The notes under the pieces were generated by a model. The model saw only the letters and a program-made list of their open reading frames with translations, had not been told where the DNA came from and searched no databases. A program made the position numbers and the translations under genes. Below, one piece after another: positions 9,467-19,049 of a stretch of DNA of 64,000 nucleotides. How positions within the stretch are numbered: the stretch's first letter is position 1; every line of letters starts with the position of its first letter. Source of the DNA: an uncultured Roseovarius sp. (GTDB lineage: Bacteria; Pseudomonadota; Alphaproteobacteria; Rhodobacterales; Rhodobacteraceae); contig NZ_CAMYMD010000059.1 in assembly GCF_947259555.1 (NCBI RefSeq), forward strand, positions 1-64,000. Direction: 5' to 3'.

Positions 9467-11728
9467 TCAGGGATGTTGCTTGGCGACCGGGGCGGCAATG
9501 CGGCGGGGTATAGCTGACAGTGTGCCGGAAAGGGGGCCACGTCCTTCACGTGCCGGGCGAAAGGCGAGCAGGCGAAGCGCGTTGAGCGTGACGATCACGG
9601 TTGCCCCCGTGTCCGCTAGGATCGCTATCCAGAGGCCGGTGATGCCCAGAAGCGTCGTTACTAGAAACACCGCCTTGAGCCCAAGGGCGATGGCAACATT
9701 CTGCCGTATATTGGCCATCGTCGCACGGGCAAGGCGGATTGTGGCGGGTACGTCGGCAACGCGGTTGCGCAGGATTGCGGCATGGGCTGTCTCGAGCGCC
9801 ACGTCGGTGCCTGACCCCATGGCGACGCCGACATGCGCGGCGGCGAGGGCCGGCGCATCGTTGATCCCGTCGCCCACCACCATCACCCGCGCCTCGTGAC
9901 CGAGATCGCGGATCTTTTGCACTTTGTCCGCCGGCAGCAGCGCCGCGACGTAGTCGATCCCGAGGACTTCGGAGATCGCGGCGGCCGTGCGCGCGTTGTC
10001 GCCGGTCAGCATCACCGGGGCTAGCCCCATTGTGTGGATCTGGCGCATGGCATCGACCGCATCGGCGCGCGGCTCGTCGCGCAGGGCGATCACCCCGAGC
10101 ACGGTGCTCTTGCGCCAGACGAGCACGACGGTCTTGCCTTCCGCCTCGAGGCAAGCGGTCTGTTCCCGGTGCGCGCGGGTCAGAACGCCGGTCTCATCGG
10201 CGAGCCGGGGCGAGCCCACGGTGACCATCGCGCCTGCGATCTCGGCTTCGGCACCCTTTCCTGGAATGGCACGAGACGATTGCGACGCCGGGATATCGAC
10301 GCCGTCCGCCTCGGCGCGGGCACGTATCGCCTGGCCGAGCGGGTGGCTGGCGCCGCTCTCCACCGCTGCGGCGAGGGCCAGCACGTCGGCCTCGGACCCG
10401 CTCAGCGGCAAAATGTCGGTGACGCGCGGTCGCCCGCAGGTCAGCGTTCCGGTCTTGTCAAAAGCGATATGGGTGATCCGGGCCATGGCCTCGACTACAG
10501 AGCCGCCCTTCATCAAAAGGCCATTGCGCGCGCCAGCCGACAGCGCTGACGCGATGGACGCAGGGACCGAGATAACGAGGGCGCAGGGGCAACCGATCAG
10601 CAGGAGCGCGAGCGCTCTGTAGATCCACTCTGACCAGACCTGCCCAAAAGCAAGAGGAGGGATGATGGCCACGAGCACTGCTGCACCAACGACAGCAGGC
10701 ATGTAAACGCGGCTGAAGCGGTCGATGAAACGCTCGGTCGGCGCACGGGCGCTTTCAGCCTCTTCCACGAGACGTACTATGCGTGCGATGGTGTTGTCCT
10801 TGGCCGTCTTGTCGACCCGCACGCGCAACACGGCCTCGGTGTTGATCGAGCCCGCGAACACGGCGCTGCCCACTTCTTTAAGGCTTGGTACGCTCTCGCC
10901 CGTCACCGGGCTTTCGTCGACCCCTGATGTCCCGTCTATGACCTCTCCGTCGGCAGGCACCCGGTCACCGGGGCGTACCATCACGACCTGTCCGATCTCG
11001 AGACTGTTCGCCGGGACCTCTCGGGTCGCGCCATCGACCTCGAGCCGTGCGCTCGTGGGAACGAGGCGTGCCAGCGCGCGGATCCCGTTGCGCGCCTTGC
11101 CGGCAGCGAGGCCCTCGAGCGTTTCACCCACGGCAAACAGGAAAACCACAAGTGCCGCCTCCTCGGCCGCGCCGATCACCAGGGCCCCGCTTGCGGCGAT
11201 GGTCATCAGCATCTCGATCGTAAAGGGCATGCCGGCCCGCGCCATGGCAAGAGCGCGCCGCGCCACGGGAAAAAGACCAAGCAGCGTGGCGAGAACAAAG
11301 GCCCATTGCGCGACCTGCTCGGACATGAGCCAATGCACCGCCCAAGCGGCCGCCAATAGGCCGCCTGTGCCGAGGACGAGCCGGCCCTTGGACGTGGCAT
11401 ACCAACCTTGCGTCGCCTCTTGATCGGGATCGGCCGACCCGGACGCCGAACCGCCGCCTTCCTCGGGCAAGACAAAACCGCCCTCGGGCTGTTCGGGAGC
11501 GGCATCTGGTGCCGAAATCCCGTATCCGACCGCGCGGACCGCCTTTTCGATCCGGTCGGGTGAGCTATGCTGCTGGTCCAGTGTCAGGCGCAGACGCTCT
11601 GCCATGGGGGCGACATCGACCTCCGTCACGCCGGGCAGACGTTCGACCGCGCCACGGACCTTGCTTGCACAGGCTCCGCAGTCCATGCCGGTCACCCGCC
11701 ACTCCATCTGTCTCGTGTCTGCTGCCAT
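9467..11728 (-). CDS. zntA: Zn/Cd/Pb-exporting P1B-type ATPase
   Basis: Pumps divalent soft metals out of the cytoplasm. The 753-residue chain begins with a heavy-metal-associated domain (GMDCGACASKV, Cys17 and Cys20), followed by eight predicted membrane helices. Visible motifs are TGES (276-279), the CPC of the ion path (380-382), the phosphorylated Asp424 in DKTGTLT, the SHPLGQAI His-Pro at 462-463 and GDGIND (619-624). Lys685 and Asp706 in the last two helices match the K...D pair that marks the Zn/Cd/Pb class (P1B-2) rather than copper pumps. It is divergent from a MerR-type gene and has its own 19-bp-spacer promoter, so metal-induced expression is expected. Its end lies 26 bp from the end of torT. 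Confidence 0.93.
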   Translation of the reverse strand: MAADTRQMEWRVTGMDCGACASKVRGAVERLPGVTEVDVAPMAERLRLTLDQQHSSPDRIEKAVRAVGYGISAPDAAPEQPEGGFVLPEEGGGSASGSADPDQEATQGWYATSKGRLVLGTGGLLAAAWAVHWLMSEQVAQWAFVLATLLGLFPVARRALAMARAGMPFTIEMLMTIAASGALVIGAAEEAALVVFLFAVGETLEGLAAGKARNGIRALARLVPTSARLEVDGATREVPANSLEIGQVVMVRPGDRVPADGEVIDGTSGVDESPVTGESVPSLKEVGSAVFAGSINTEAVLRVRVDKTAKDNTIARIVRLVEEAESARAPTERFIDRFSRVYMPAVVGAAVLVAIIPPLAFGQVWSEWIYRALALLLIGCPCALVISVPASIASALSAGARNGLLMKGGSVVEAMARITHIAFDKTGTLTCGRPRVTDILPLSGSEADVLALAAAVESGASHPLGQAIRARAEADGVDIPASQSSRAIPGKGAEAEIAGAMVTVGSPRLADETGVLTRAHREQTACLEAEGKTVVLVWRKSTVLGVIALRDEPRADAVDAMRQIHTMGLAPVMLTGDNARTAAAISEVLGIDYVAALLPADKVQKIRDLGHEARVMVVGDGINDAPALAAAHVGVAMGSGTDVALETAHAAILRNRVADVPATIRLARATMANIRQNVAIALGLKAVFLVTTLLGITGLWIAILADTGATVIVTLNALRLLAFRPAREGRGPLSGTLSAIPRRIAAPVAKQHP

Positions 11729-11770
11729 TCTCGGGCTTCTCCCGGTCCGTGTGCGCCTGTTGAGTCGCTA

Positions 11771-11801
11771 AGATAGGACCTCTACCAACTGTAGGTTCAA
11801 G
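11771..11801 (-). promoter_or_regulatory. MerR-type promoter of the metal ATPase gene
   Basis: Read on the minus strand: a -35 element TTGAAC (11796-11801) and a -10 element TATCTT (11771-11776) separated by 19 bp. The spacer holds an imperfect dyad starting ACCTAC and ending AGAGGT. A 19-bp spacer with a centred dyad is the hallmark of promoters that MerR-family proteins activate by untwisting DNA. It lies 43 bp upstream of the ATPase start. Confidence 0.8.
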
Positions 11802-11855
11802 CCCTGCGGCAGCAGAATTCTCTTGCCCGTTTGCTTGCCCGGTCTGCGCTTGCAT

Positions 11856-11872
11856 CCTACAGTTTCTGTAGG
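11856..11872. promoter_or_regulatory. Second MerR-like palindrome just upstream of the regulator gene
   Basis: A perfect 7-3-7 palindrome, CCTACAG TTT CTGTAGG, centred at 11864 and sharing the ACCTACAG half-site with the ATPase promoter. It lies 18 bp before the preferred merR start, so it probably mediates autoregulation. TTGCAT at 11850-11855 could serve as a -35, but I see no good -10 at the right distance. Confidence 0.6.
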
Positions 11873-11890
11873 TGCAAAAGGATGAGCTCA

Positions 11891-12313
11891 ATGCTGACGA
11901 TAGGGACACTGGCGAAGCGAACAGGAACGAAAGTTCAGACGATCCGCTATTACGAGCAGATCAGTCTTATGCCCGAGCCCGAAAGAACCGAAGGCGGTCA
12001 ACGCCGCTATCGCGTGGCAGATCTCGATCGTCTTGCCTTTATACGGCACGCCCGACAGCTTGGGTTTTCCCTGGAGGCGATCCGCGAATTGCTGGACTTG
12101 TCCGACAGCCCCGAAAGCTCTTGTGCTGACGTGGACGCGGTTGCTCAGCGGCAATTGCGCGAGGTGGAGGCGCGGATCGCCCGGCTCAACGCGCTTCGGG
12201 TCGAGCTGCGCCGGATGATAGCCGAGTGCAATAGCAACCGGGTTGCCGACTGTCGTATCCTTGAGGTTTTACGGGATCACAGCGAATGCCTTACCGACCA
12301 CGATAGCGCCTGA
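11891..12313 (+). CDS. MerR-family metal-responsive regulator (ZntR/CadR/PbrR-like)
   Basis: Activator expected to switch on the divergent metal ATPase. Start at 11891 (MLTIGTLAKRTG) fits the usual MerR N-terminus and has AAAGGA 8 nt upstream; an in-frame ATG at 11882 would add three residues. The N-terminal winged helix (TIRYYEQISLMPEPERTEGGQRRY) is followed by a dimerisation helix and a C-terminal metal site with cysteines in ESSCADVD and in AECNSNRVADCRILEVL, plus HSECLTDH at the end. The Cys distribution resembles Zn/Cd/Pb sensors rather than CueR copper sensors. Length 140 residues. Confidence 0.87.
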   Translation: MLTIGTLAKRTGTKVQTIRYYEQISLMPEPERTEGGQRRYRVADLDRLAFIRHARQLGFSLEAIRELLDLSDSPESSCADVDAVAQRQLREVEARIARLNALRVELRRMIAECNSNRVADCRILEVLRDHSECLTDHDSA

Positions 12314-12515
12314 TGCCGACGGCGCAGGTTCGTCCGGGGCCGGAATGCGACGCGGTCTACCTTGCGTGCACCCTGGCCGTCGCCATCCCGCGAATGCGCG
12401 CGGCGAGGTTCGGGCGACATATCTGTCCAGGGCCTCCCAAGCGCCGCGTTCCTGCCCCAAAGGTTCACCGCGAAACATCCTCAAGCGATTGAGGAGAAGG
12501 GGAATAAATGGGGTT

Positions 12516-12592
12516 TGGTAGGCCTGGAGGGACTCGAACCCCCAACCAAAGCGTTATGAGCGCTCTGCTCTAACCAATTGAGCTACAGGCCC
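12516..12592 (-). tRNA. tRNA with CAU anticodon (tRNA-Ile2 or tRNA-Met)
   Basis: On the minus strand this 77-base segment folds as a full tRNA: acceptor stem GGGCCTG/CAGGCCT with a G-U first pair, D-arm with AGCTCAATTGGTTAGAGC, anticodon loop CTCATAA on a GCG/CGC stem, T-arm GGGGGTTCGAGTCCCTC and encoded 3' CCA. The anticodon CAU is shared by elongator Met, initiator and the lysidine-modified Ile2. The arm sequence AGCAGnGCGCTCATAACGC resembles E. coli tRNA-Ile2 more than elongator Met, and it lacks the initiator's C1-A72 mismatch, so Ile2 is my first guess. Confidence 0.95.
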
Positions 12593-12711
12593 GACCTGAT
12601 CCTCCTCGTAAGCCGCGGCCGGGGTGGGGTCAAGGCTTTGAGATTGCGCCGCGTCGCTCAATCGGCTAACCGGTGGCGCATTCACCTGACATGCACCAGA
12701 CGGGGGCGGCC

Positions 12712-13758
12712 ATGAGCGAGCAACGGAACGGGATCACTTATGCGGATGCGGGTGTCGATATCGACGCGGGCAACGCATTGGTCGAGCGGATCAAGCCTGC
12801 TGCAAAACGTACCCGGCGGTCCGGGGTCATGTCTGGACTGGGCGGCTTTGGCGGCCTGTTCGATCTCAAGGCGGCCGGTTTTTCCGATCCGGTTCTGGTC
12901 GCGGCAACCGATGGCGTGGGCACCAAGCTGCGCATCGCGATCGACACCGGCCATGTCGATGGCGTTGGCGTTGACCTGGTGGCCATGTGCGTCAATGATC
13001 TTATTTGCCAAGGTGCCGAGCCTTTGTTTTTCTTGGACTACTTCGCGACTGGCAAGCTGGAGCTAGATCAGGCGACGCGGATCATCGAAGGTATCGCGCG
13101 CGGCTGCGAAGGCTCCGGTTGTGCGCTCATCGGCGGTGAGACGGCAGAGATGCCGGGCATGTATCCGGCGGGTGATTTCGATCTGGCGGGTTTTGCCGTG
13201 GGCGCGATGGAGCGCGGTACCGAATTGCCCGCAGGCGTGGCCGAGGGCGATGTGCTGTTGGGCCTTGCCTCCGACGGGGTGCATTCCAACGGCTACAGCC
13301 TTGTGCGCCGCATCGTCGAGATGTCCGGTCTGACATGGGAGGATGCCTGCCCGTTTGCGGAGGGCAACCTTGGGGCCGCCCTGCTTGCGCCAACGCGCCT
13401 TTACGTTCGGCCGGTCCTGAATGCGCTCGGGTTGGGCGGCATTCACGGCCTTGCGCATATCACCGGCGGCGGATTGACCGAGAACCTGCCGCGTGTCTTG
13501 CCCGAAGGGTTGGGAGCCGAGATCGACCTTGGGGCATGGACGCTCCCCCCGGTGTTCCGCTGGTTGGCAGAAACCGGCGGGATGCAGGAAGCGGAATTGC
13601 TCAAGACGTTCAATGCGGGCATCGGAATGGTTGTTGTCGTCGCCCCAGATCGCGCCGACGCGGTGGCGGCGGCGTTGCAGGATGCAGGCGAAACCGTGTG
13701 TCGCTTGGGGCATGTGTCGGCCGGTGACGGTGTTGGGTATACAGGGCGCCTTCTGTGA
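12712..13758 (+). CDS. purM: Phosphoribosylformylglycinamidine cyclo-ligase (AIR synthetase)
   Basis: Catalyses ATP-dependent ring closure of FGAM to AIR, the fifth step of purine synthesis. Start at 12712 ([21 protein letters not shown]) is taken because PurM proteins begin here and a G-rich ribosome site precedes it; the frame upstream is not conserved. Family motifs include [11 protein letters not shown] near the N-terminus, [11 protein letters not shown] and the C-terminal [16 protein letters not shown]. Length 348 residues, normal for the family. The stop overlaps the GTG start of purN, so the two are a coupled operon. Confidence 0.97.
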   Translation: MSEQRNGITYADAGVDIDAGNALVERIKPAAKRTRRSGVMSGLGGFGGLFDLKAAGFSDPVLVAATDGVGTKLRIAIDTGHVDGVGVDLVAMCVNDLICQGAEPLFFLDYFATGKLELDQATRIIEGIARGCEGSGCALIGGETAEMPGMYPAGDFDLAGFAVGAMERGTELPAGVAEGDVLLGLASDGVHSNGYSLVRRIVEMSGLTWEDACPFAEGNLGAALLAPTRLYVRPVLNALGLGGIHGLAHITGGGLTENLPRVLPEGLGAEIDLGAWTLPPVFRWLAETGGMQEAELLKTFNAGIGMVVVVAPDRADAVAAALQDAGETVCRLGHVSAGDGVGYTGRLL

Positions 13759-14348
13759 CAAAACAGGTCGCGATATTTCTGTCGGGGGGCGGGTCGAACA
13801 TGCGTGCACTCGTGGCCAGCATGACGGATGACCACCCGGCGCGGCCAGCTCTTGTGTTATCGAACCGCGCCGATGCGGGTGGCATTCATTGGGCCGCAGG
13901 GCAAGGTATCGCGACCGAGGTGGTCGATCATCGGGTCTATGGCTCTGATCGCTCGCGGTTTGAGCATGAGATCGCAGAGCGGATGGTGCCATATGGCATC
14001 GACATCATTTGCCTGGCCGGTTTCATGCGGGTGATGACGGCGGGTTTTGTCATGTCCTGGGCGGGGCGGATGATCAATATCCATCCCTCGCTTTTGCCCA
14101 AGTATCGCGGGCTTGATACCCATGCCCGCGCACTTGCGGCAGGCGAGACCGAGGCGGGGTGCACCGTGCACGAGGTGACACCGGAGCTGGACGATGGTCC
14201 GATCCTCGGGCAGGCGCGGCTGCCGGTGCAGCCGGGGGAAACGCCTGAGACCCTTGCCACACGGGTTCTGGCGCAGGAACATGTGCTTTATCCAAAGGTG
14301 CTGCGCCGTTTCGCGGCAGGCGACCGCAGGCCGGTTTATCTGCCCTGA
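13755..14348 (+). CDS. purN: Phosphoribosylglycinamide formyltransferase
   Basis: Transfers a formyl group from 10-formyl-tetrahydrofolate to GAR in purine synthesis. The GTG start at 13755 overlaps the purM stop by 4 bp. Motifs are [11 protein letters not shown] at the N-terminus, the folate-binding [13 protein letters not shown], the signature [20 protein letters not shown] containing the catalytic Asn-His, and DDGPILGQ with the catalytic Asp. Length 197 residues. Purine genes recur at 23840-25927 in this window but are not contiguous with this pair. Confidence 0.97.
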   Translation: MTKQVAIFLSGGGSNMRALVASMTDDHPARPALVLSNRADAGGIHWAAGQGIATEVVDHRVYGSDRSRFEHEIAERMVPYGIDIICLAGFMRVMTAGFVMSWAGRMINIHPSLLPKYRGLDTHARALAAGETEAGCTVHEVTPELDDGPILGQARLPVQPGETPETLATRVLAQEHVLYPKVLRRFAAGDRRPVYLP

Positions 14349-14438
14349 GCCCGGCATTTGCATTCTCTCCTATCTCGTCTATAGCTGGGCTCGGGGGACA
14401 GGATCGGCGAAGAAAGACAAGAGCGAAGAATACCCCTT

Positions 14439-15599
14439 ATGAAAACCATCACCACGACCGAAGATCTGGCCGCATTTTGCGATATGGCGCGTTCTCACCC
14501 CTATGTGACCGTCGATACCGAGTTTTTGCGCGAGAGAACCTATTATTCCAAGCTCTGTCTGATCCAGTTGGCGGTGCCCGGAAAGGATGACGAAAATGCG
14601 GTTCTGGTGGATCCGCTGGCCGGGGACGGTCTGTCGCTGGAGCCGCTTTATGACCTTTTTCGCGACACCTCGGTGGTCAAGGTCTTTCACGCCGCGCGAC
14701 AGGATCTCGAGATCTTTTTCGTCGATGCGGGGGTAATACCAGAGCCGATGTTCGACACGCAGGTGGCGGCGATGGTCTGTGGCTTCGGAGAGCAGGTGGG
14801 CTACGAGACGCTCGTCAAGCGGATCTCGAAACAGAGCCTCGACAAGACATCGCGCTTTACAGATTGGTCGCGCCGTCCGCTGACCGACGCGCAAAAAACA
14901 TATGCGTTGGCCGATGTGACCCACCTGCGCGGGATATACGAGTTTCTCGCCAAGAAACTGGCGAGCACCGGGCGTGACAAGTGGGTCGCCGAAGAGCTGC
15001 GCGTCCTGACCGATCCGGCCACCTATCGCACTGATCCCGAGGAGGCGTGGCGCCGCATCAAGACGCGCAACACATCGCCCAAATTTCTCTCGCTCCTGCG
15101 CGAGTTGGCACGGTTCCGCGAAAGCTTTGCGCAAGCGCGCGACATCCCGCGCAGCCGCGTCTACAAGGACGATGCGCTGGTCGAGCTTGCCTCGACCAAA
15201 CCCGCGACGCTTCAGGATCTGGGCCGCTCACGGCTGTTGCTGCGCGAGGCGCGCAAGGGGGACATTGCGGATGGTATCGTGGCCGCCGTGAAGGCAGGGC
15301 TGGATTGCCCCCCGGACCAGATGCCCCGTCCCGCACAAATTGACACCCGCGCACAGGTCAATCCCGCACTCGCAGACCTGTTGCGCGTGTTGCTCAAGGC
15401 CAAGAGCGAGAGTTACGGGGTCGCGGCGAAGCTGATTGCAAGTGCCGCCGACCTCGATCAACTGGCATCAGGCGGGCGCGATCTTGCGGCGCTGCGGGGC
15501 TGGCGGCTCGACGTGTTCGGGAGCGATGCGCTGCGGCTTTGCAATGGCGAGGTCGGGCTGGCGGTGAAAGGCAACGATGTAGAGACGGTTGATCTGTAA
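14439..15599 (+). CDS. rnd: Ribonuclease D
   Basis: 3'-5' exoribonuclease that matures tRNA and other stable RNA. The DEDDy exonuclease core is visible: VTVDTEFLRERTYY (Exo I), VVKVFHAARQDLEIFF (Exo II) and later YALADVTHLRGIYEFL with the catalytic Tyr and Asp (Exo III). A central HRDC domain follows (about residues 205-285, with IPRSRVYKDDALVELA). Length 386 residues, similar to E. coli RNase D. The ATG at 14439 starts directly with the exonuclease domain. It is followed by a convergent lipoprotein gene. Confidence 0.95.
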   Translation: MKTITTTEDLAAFCDMARSHPYVTVDTEFLRERTYYSKLCLIQLAVPGKDDENAVLVDPLAGDGLSLEPLYDLFRDTSVVKVFHAARQDLEIFFVDAGVIPEPMFDTQVAAMVCGFGEQVGYETLVKRISKQSLDKTSRFTDWSRRPLTDAQKTYALADVTHLRGIYEFLAKKLASTGRDKWVAEELRVLTDPATYRTDPEEAWRRIKTRNTSPKFLSLLRELARFRESFAQARDIPRSRVYKDDALVELASTKPATLQDLGRSRLLLREARKGDIADGIVAAVKAGLDCPPDQMPRPAQIDTRAQVNPALADLLRVLLKAKSESYGVAAKLIASAADLDQLASGGRDLAALRGWRLDVFGSDALRLCNGEVGLAVKGNDVETVDL

Positions 15600-15668
15600 G
15601 CGGGCTCACGCGAGGCGCCCGGGACCATCGCGGGTATTTCAACGCGGGCCGACCGTCCGCGTGTCAGG

Positions 15669-16190
15669 TCAACGGCGGCTGACCTGTGCGTTTCGTGCCC
15701 CGACGACACGGACGACGTCCGCCCGGTCCAGCGTTTGCGAGGACACAAAGACCGCTGCCTGAACGGTCCGCGCACGTGCGGCGCCCTGTGGCTCGTCCAC
15801 GGGCTGGATGGCCATCAGCTTGTATTCAAGCGTGCCATTGACCGGCTCGCCGCCAGTGTCAGAGACCAGCCGAACGTCATAGGCCCCTTGGCGCAGCGTT
15901 TGTCCGGAGACGCGGATGATTCCGCCGTCATTCGTGCGCTCCACGACCGTTTCGACGACCTGATCCACGAGCGTGCCCTCGTAAACTTTTTCGCGGTTGC
16001 GACGAAAGATGGAATCCTCACGTTCGGGAATCAGCGGATTGCTGTTGTCCGCCGGTGTTTGAGGCACGCGGCGGCGTGAGCGGCTGCGTCCGAACCAATT
16101 GCGCGGATTTGCGCGCGACTGACGAAATCCGCCACCGCAACCGGCCAGAACGGACATTGCCGCCATTGAAAGAAAAACCCGCCGCTGCAT
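15669..16190 (-). CDS. Predicted lipoprotein of unknown function
   Basis: A 173-residue protein beginning MQRRVFLSMAAMSVLAGCGGG, a short signal peptide with lipobox LAGC, so the mature N-terminal Cys is expected to be lipidated and the protein anchored in the envelope. A basic linker (SRSRRRVPQTPAD) is followed by a C-terminal part with beta-strand character (VYEGTLVDQVVETVVERTNDGG...). I do not recognise a named domain; similar small lipoproteins are common in Rhodobacterales. It is convergent with rnd and divergent from sufE, with a 126-bp gap to the latter. Confidence 0.75.
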   Translation of the reverse strand: MQRRVFLSMAAMSVLAGCGGGFRQSRANPRNWFGRSRSRRRVPQTPADNSNPLIPEREDSIFRRNREKVYEGTLVDQVVETVVERTNDGGIIRVSGQTLRQGAYDVRLVSDTGGEPVNGTLEYKLMAIQPVDEPQGAARARTVQAAVFVSSQTLDRADVVRVVGARNAQVSRR

Positions 16191-16316
16191 CTTATGTGTC
16201 CCCTCTCGCCGCGCTACCCGCCTACCTTATCCGCCCCGGCTTGAAAAGGTGCAAGCGAGGGGTGGACCTTTTTCAGGACGCACCCTACGTCTGCATCAAG
16301 AAATAAGGAGTGCAAG

Positions 16317-16727
16317 ATGGCAACCCAAGCCTTTGAGGAGATTGTCGAGGATTTCGAGTTTCTTGACGATTGGGAAGATCGCTATCGCTATGTGATCGAC
16401 CGTGGCCGCGCGATGGAGGCACTTGATGATGCGCTCAAGGTGCCGGCGACCAAGGTTGACGGGTGTGCGAGCCAGGTCTGGTTGCATCCGCGTATCGAAG
16501 CCGGCGTATTCTCGTTTGACGGCGATAGCGACGCGATGATCGTGCGGGGTCTCATCGCCGTGTTGCGCGCGCTCTACAACGAGGTGCCCGTGGCCGACGT
16601 GAGCCGCGTCGATGCCGGCGGCGAGTTGGCCCGCCTCGGACTTGACGAGCACCTTTCCGCGCAACGTTCAAACGGTGTGCGCGCAATGATCGAGCGGATC
16701 AGGCTCGTCGCCTCCGAGGCTGCATGA
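16317..16727 (+). CDS. sufE: SufE-family sulfur acceptor protein
   Basis: Accepts persulfide sulfur from a cysteine desulfurase (SufS) and passes it to the Fe-S scaffold. The 136-residue protein has the family pattern FEEIVEDFEFLDDWEDRYRYVID at its start and the acceptor cysteine Cys50 in KVDGCASQVWL. The ATG follows AAGGAG with correct spacing. It stands alone rather than in a suf operon; an IscU/NifU-type scaffold gene lies far away at 63495-63950. Confidence 0.93.
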   Translation: MATQAFEEIVEDFEFLDDWEDRYRYVIDRGRAMEALDDALKVPATKVDGCASQVWLHPRIEAGVFSFDGDSDAMIVRGLIAVLRALYNEVPVADVSRVDAGGELARLGLDEHLSAQRSNGVRAMIERIRLVASEAA

Positions 16728-16748
16728 CTGGCGCGCGCCGCCCGCGGT

Positions 16749-16793
16749 TGGGGGCCAGCCCCCAAACCCCCGAGGTATTTCAAGCCAGATGAA
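16749..16793. repeat. REP-like element, copy 1 (hairpin plus 27-bp conserved motif)
   Basis: A hairpin TTGGGGGCCAGCCCCCAA (about 16748-16765) is followed by a 27-bp motif starting CCCCCGAGGTATTTC and ending CCAGATGAA (16767-16793). The same 27 bp recur in reverse orientation at 40565-40591 with one mismatch. It lies between the convergent ends of sufE and the DUF1638 gene. I recall this gene-end motif as frequent in Rhodobacterales genomes. Confidence 0.8.
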
Positions 16794-16799
16794 AGCCGG

Positions 16800-17459
16800 T
16801 CAGGATTTCAGCGCCTGTTTTTCGAGAGACGTCTTGAGATCCCCGTAGCCGGTAAAGCGATACTCGTAGTCCAGACCGAGCCGAGCGGCACAGTCTTTGG
16901 CCTTTGCGCGCAGGTCCGCGTTGTCAGTCTGGGCCTGATACACCAGCTTGGTATAATTGCCGAAGATCATGTCACGCAGTTCAGGGTGCCGGTCGAGGCC
17001 CATCGGTTTCCACACGAAGGCATCGAATTGCCGGACCAGAAAATCGGTGAGATAAAAGGCCGTGATCTCGTCGTCATGTGCGGCGAACTCGTCAACGCCT
17101 TCGAAGAATGCATAGCAATGCGGGCCCGCCACCATCTCGACGCCGAGGTCTGCGCATTTGGCCTGTAGCTGGCCGCCGGTGCCGCAATCGGCATAGACCA
17201 CGAAGATGCGGTCATAGTCCGCGCGGTGTGCCGCCACGGCCTTTTCCACCTCTGCGGTGATCTGGTCGGGATAAAGGTGCAGCTTGGCGGGCAGGCATTG
17301 CAGGTCCATGTGGTCCCAGCCATTGAGCTGCTTGAGCGCGAGGATTTCATGGGCGAGCGCGCCGCAGGCGATGAGCAGGATGGAGCCGTGCCCCGCGGGG
17401 GCGAGCCCCTGCGTGGTCAGCGTGGCCGTGGCGGGCATGCTCTGGTCGTTATCAGTCAC
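16800..17459 (-). CDS. DUF1638 protein, corrinoid methyltransferase-associated
   Basis: A 219-residue cytoplasmic protein of the DUF1638 family, with the cysteine-containing segments ILLIACGALAHEI, VVYADCGTGGQLQAKC and GPHCYAFFEGVDEF. DUF1638 genes are usually found with corrinoid-dependent methyltransferases, and here a corrinoid-binding protein and a homocysteine methyltransferase are encoded nearby; the biochemical role is not established. Start chosen as GTG at 17459 with AAGG 9 nt upstream; an ATG at 17438 (MPATATL) is the alternative. Divergent from a small membrane protein gene. Confidence 0.78.
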   Translation of the reverse strand: MTDNDQSMPATATLTTQGLAPAGHGSILLIACGALAHEILALKQLNGWDHMDLQCLPAKLHLYPDQITAEVEKAVAAHRADYDRIFVVYADCGTGGQLQAKCADLGVEMVAGPHCYAFFEGVDEFAAHDDEITAFYLTDFLVRQFDAFVWKPMGLDRHPELRDMIFGNYTKLVYQAQTDNADLRAKAKDCAARLGLDYEYRFTGYGDLKTSLEKQALKS

Positions 17460-17568
17460 GTGCTTTGACCTTTTCGTGTCATGCTTGCAGCATTCATTGC
17501 GCATTCGGCGATGAGACGACACCTGCGCGTCACGATCACCGTTTAGCCTCAACCAAGGACATAGCCGA

Positions 17569-18066
17569 ATGACCACGTCAACCGACCATACCCCCGCACT
17601 CGCCCCCGGATTTGCCCAGATCCTTGGTCTGATGTTCATCGCCGGCTTTTTCGCGACCGCCGCCTTCGATCTTTGGGGCCAGATTCTGAGCCCCGCGCTC
17701 GGTTTTGCCAACCTGTCGCCGCATGGCCTGGCCAAAAGCCTGCTGGGGACGTTCGGCCTGCCCAATGGCGATTTCGCCGGTTATTTCGTGCATTTCTATC
17801 TTGTCGGCCTGATCGGGTATCCGGTCGGCTGGCTGTTCATCTTTCGCCCGATCTGGACGCGGGTTCTTGGTCAATCGGCCGGCTGGTTCATCCCGTCGGC
17901 CGTCTACGGGTTTGGCCTCTGGGTCTTTGCGATCGGCGGTATCACGGCGATTGCCGGGCTGCCGTTCTTTCTGAATTTCAGCGGCATCACCTGGGTCGCG
18001 CTGGTTGGACATGTCCTTTACGGCATCGTCATGGTGGCGGTCATGCGTCTGGTTTCGGCGCGTTGA
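17569..18066 (+). CDS. Small four-helix membrane protein of unknown function
   Basis: A 165-residue integral membrane protein with about four hydrophobic helices (about 15-37, 72-95, 108-130 and 140-163 by eye) and no obvious catalytic motif. I do not recognise a named family. It lies between the DUF1638 gene and the corrinoid protein gene, both on the opposite strand, so co-transcription is excluded; the association may still be functional because the three genes are packed within 2 kb. The ATG is the first in a clear open frame. Confidence 0.7.
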   Translation: MTTSTDHTPALAPGFAQILGLMFIAGFFATAAFDLWGQILSPALGFANLSPHGLAKSLLGTFGLPNGDFAGYFVHFYLVGLIGYPVGWLFIFRPIWTRVLGQSAGWFIPSAVYGFGLWVFAIGGITAIAGLPFFLNFSGITWVALVGHVLYGIVMVAVMRLVSAR

Positions 18067-18089
18067 TTGCACCTGCGCCTGAAACGAAA

Positions 18090-18120
18090 ACGTGCTTGCC
18101 GAGCGGATCGGCAAGCACGT
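18090..18120 (-). terminator. Strong intrinsic terminator after the corrinoid protein gene
   Basis: A perfect 13-bp stem (ACGTGCTTGCCGA at 18090-18102, TCGGCAAGCACGT at 18108-18120) with a 5-base loop. On the minus strand it is followed by TTTTCGTTTC, the U-rich tail of a Rho-independent terminator. It also separates the convergent membrane protein gene. Confidence 0.85.
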
Positions 18121-18153
18121 CGCGCCTCAGGCATGAGGGCAGATGGTCCGGGC

Positions 18154-18858
<705 letters not shown>

Positions 18859-19049
18859 GGGAAAATCCTTGCTTGCTCTGCGCGCGCGCATCGTTGTTAA
18901 GTCTGGCGCAGCTTTCGTCAATTTGTCGCATCGCCACTTTCCGAATTGCGACGCTGGTCGCGCCGCAACCGACCTATAGTCGGGATTTGCGCGCGATTTG
19001 ACTGAATTATCGGCATGACGATTATCGTGTTGTTGCATATGTTCCCTTT

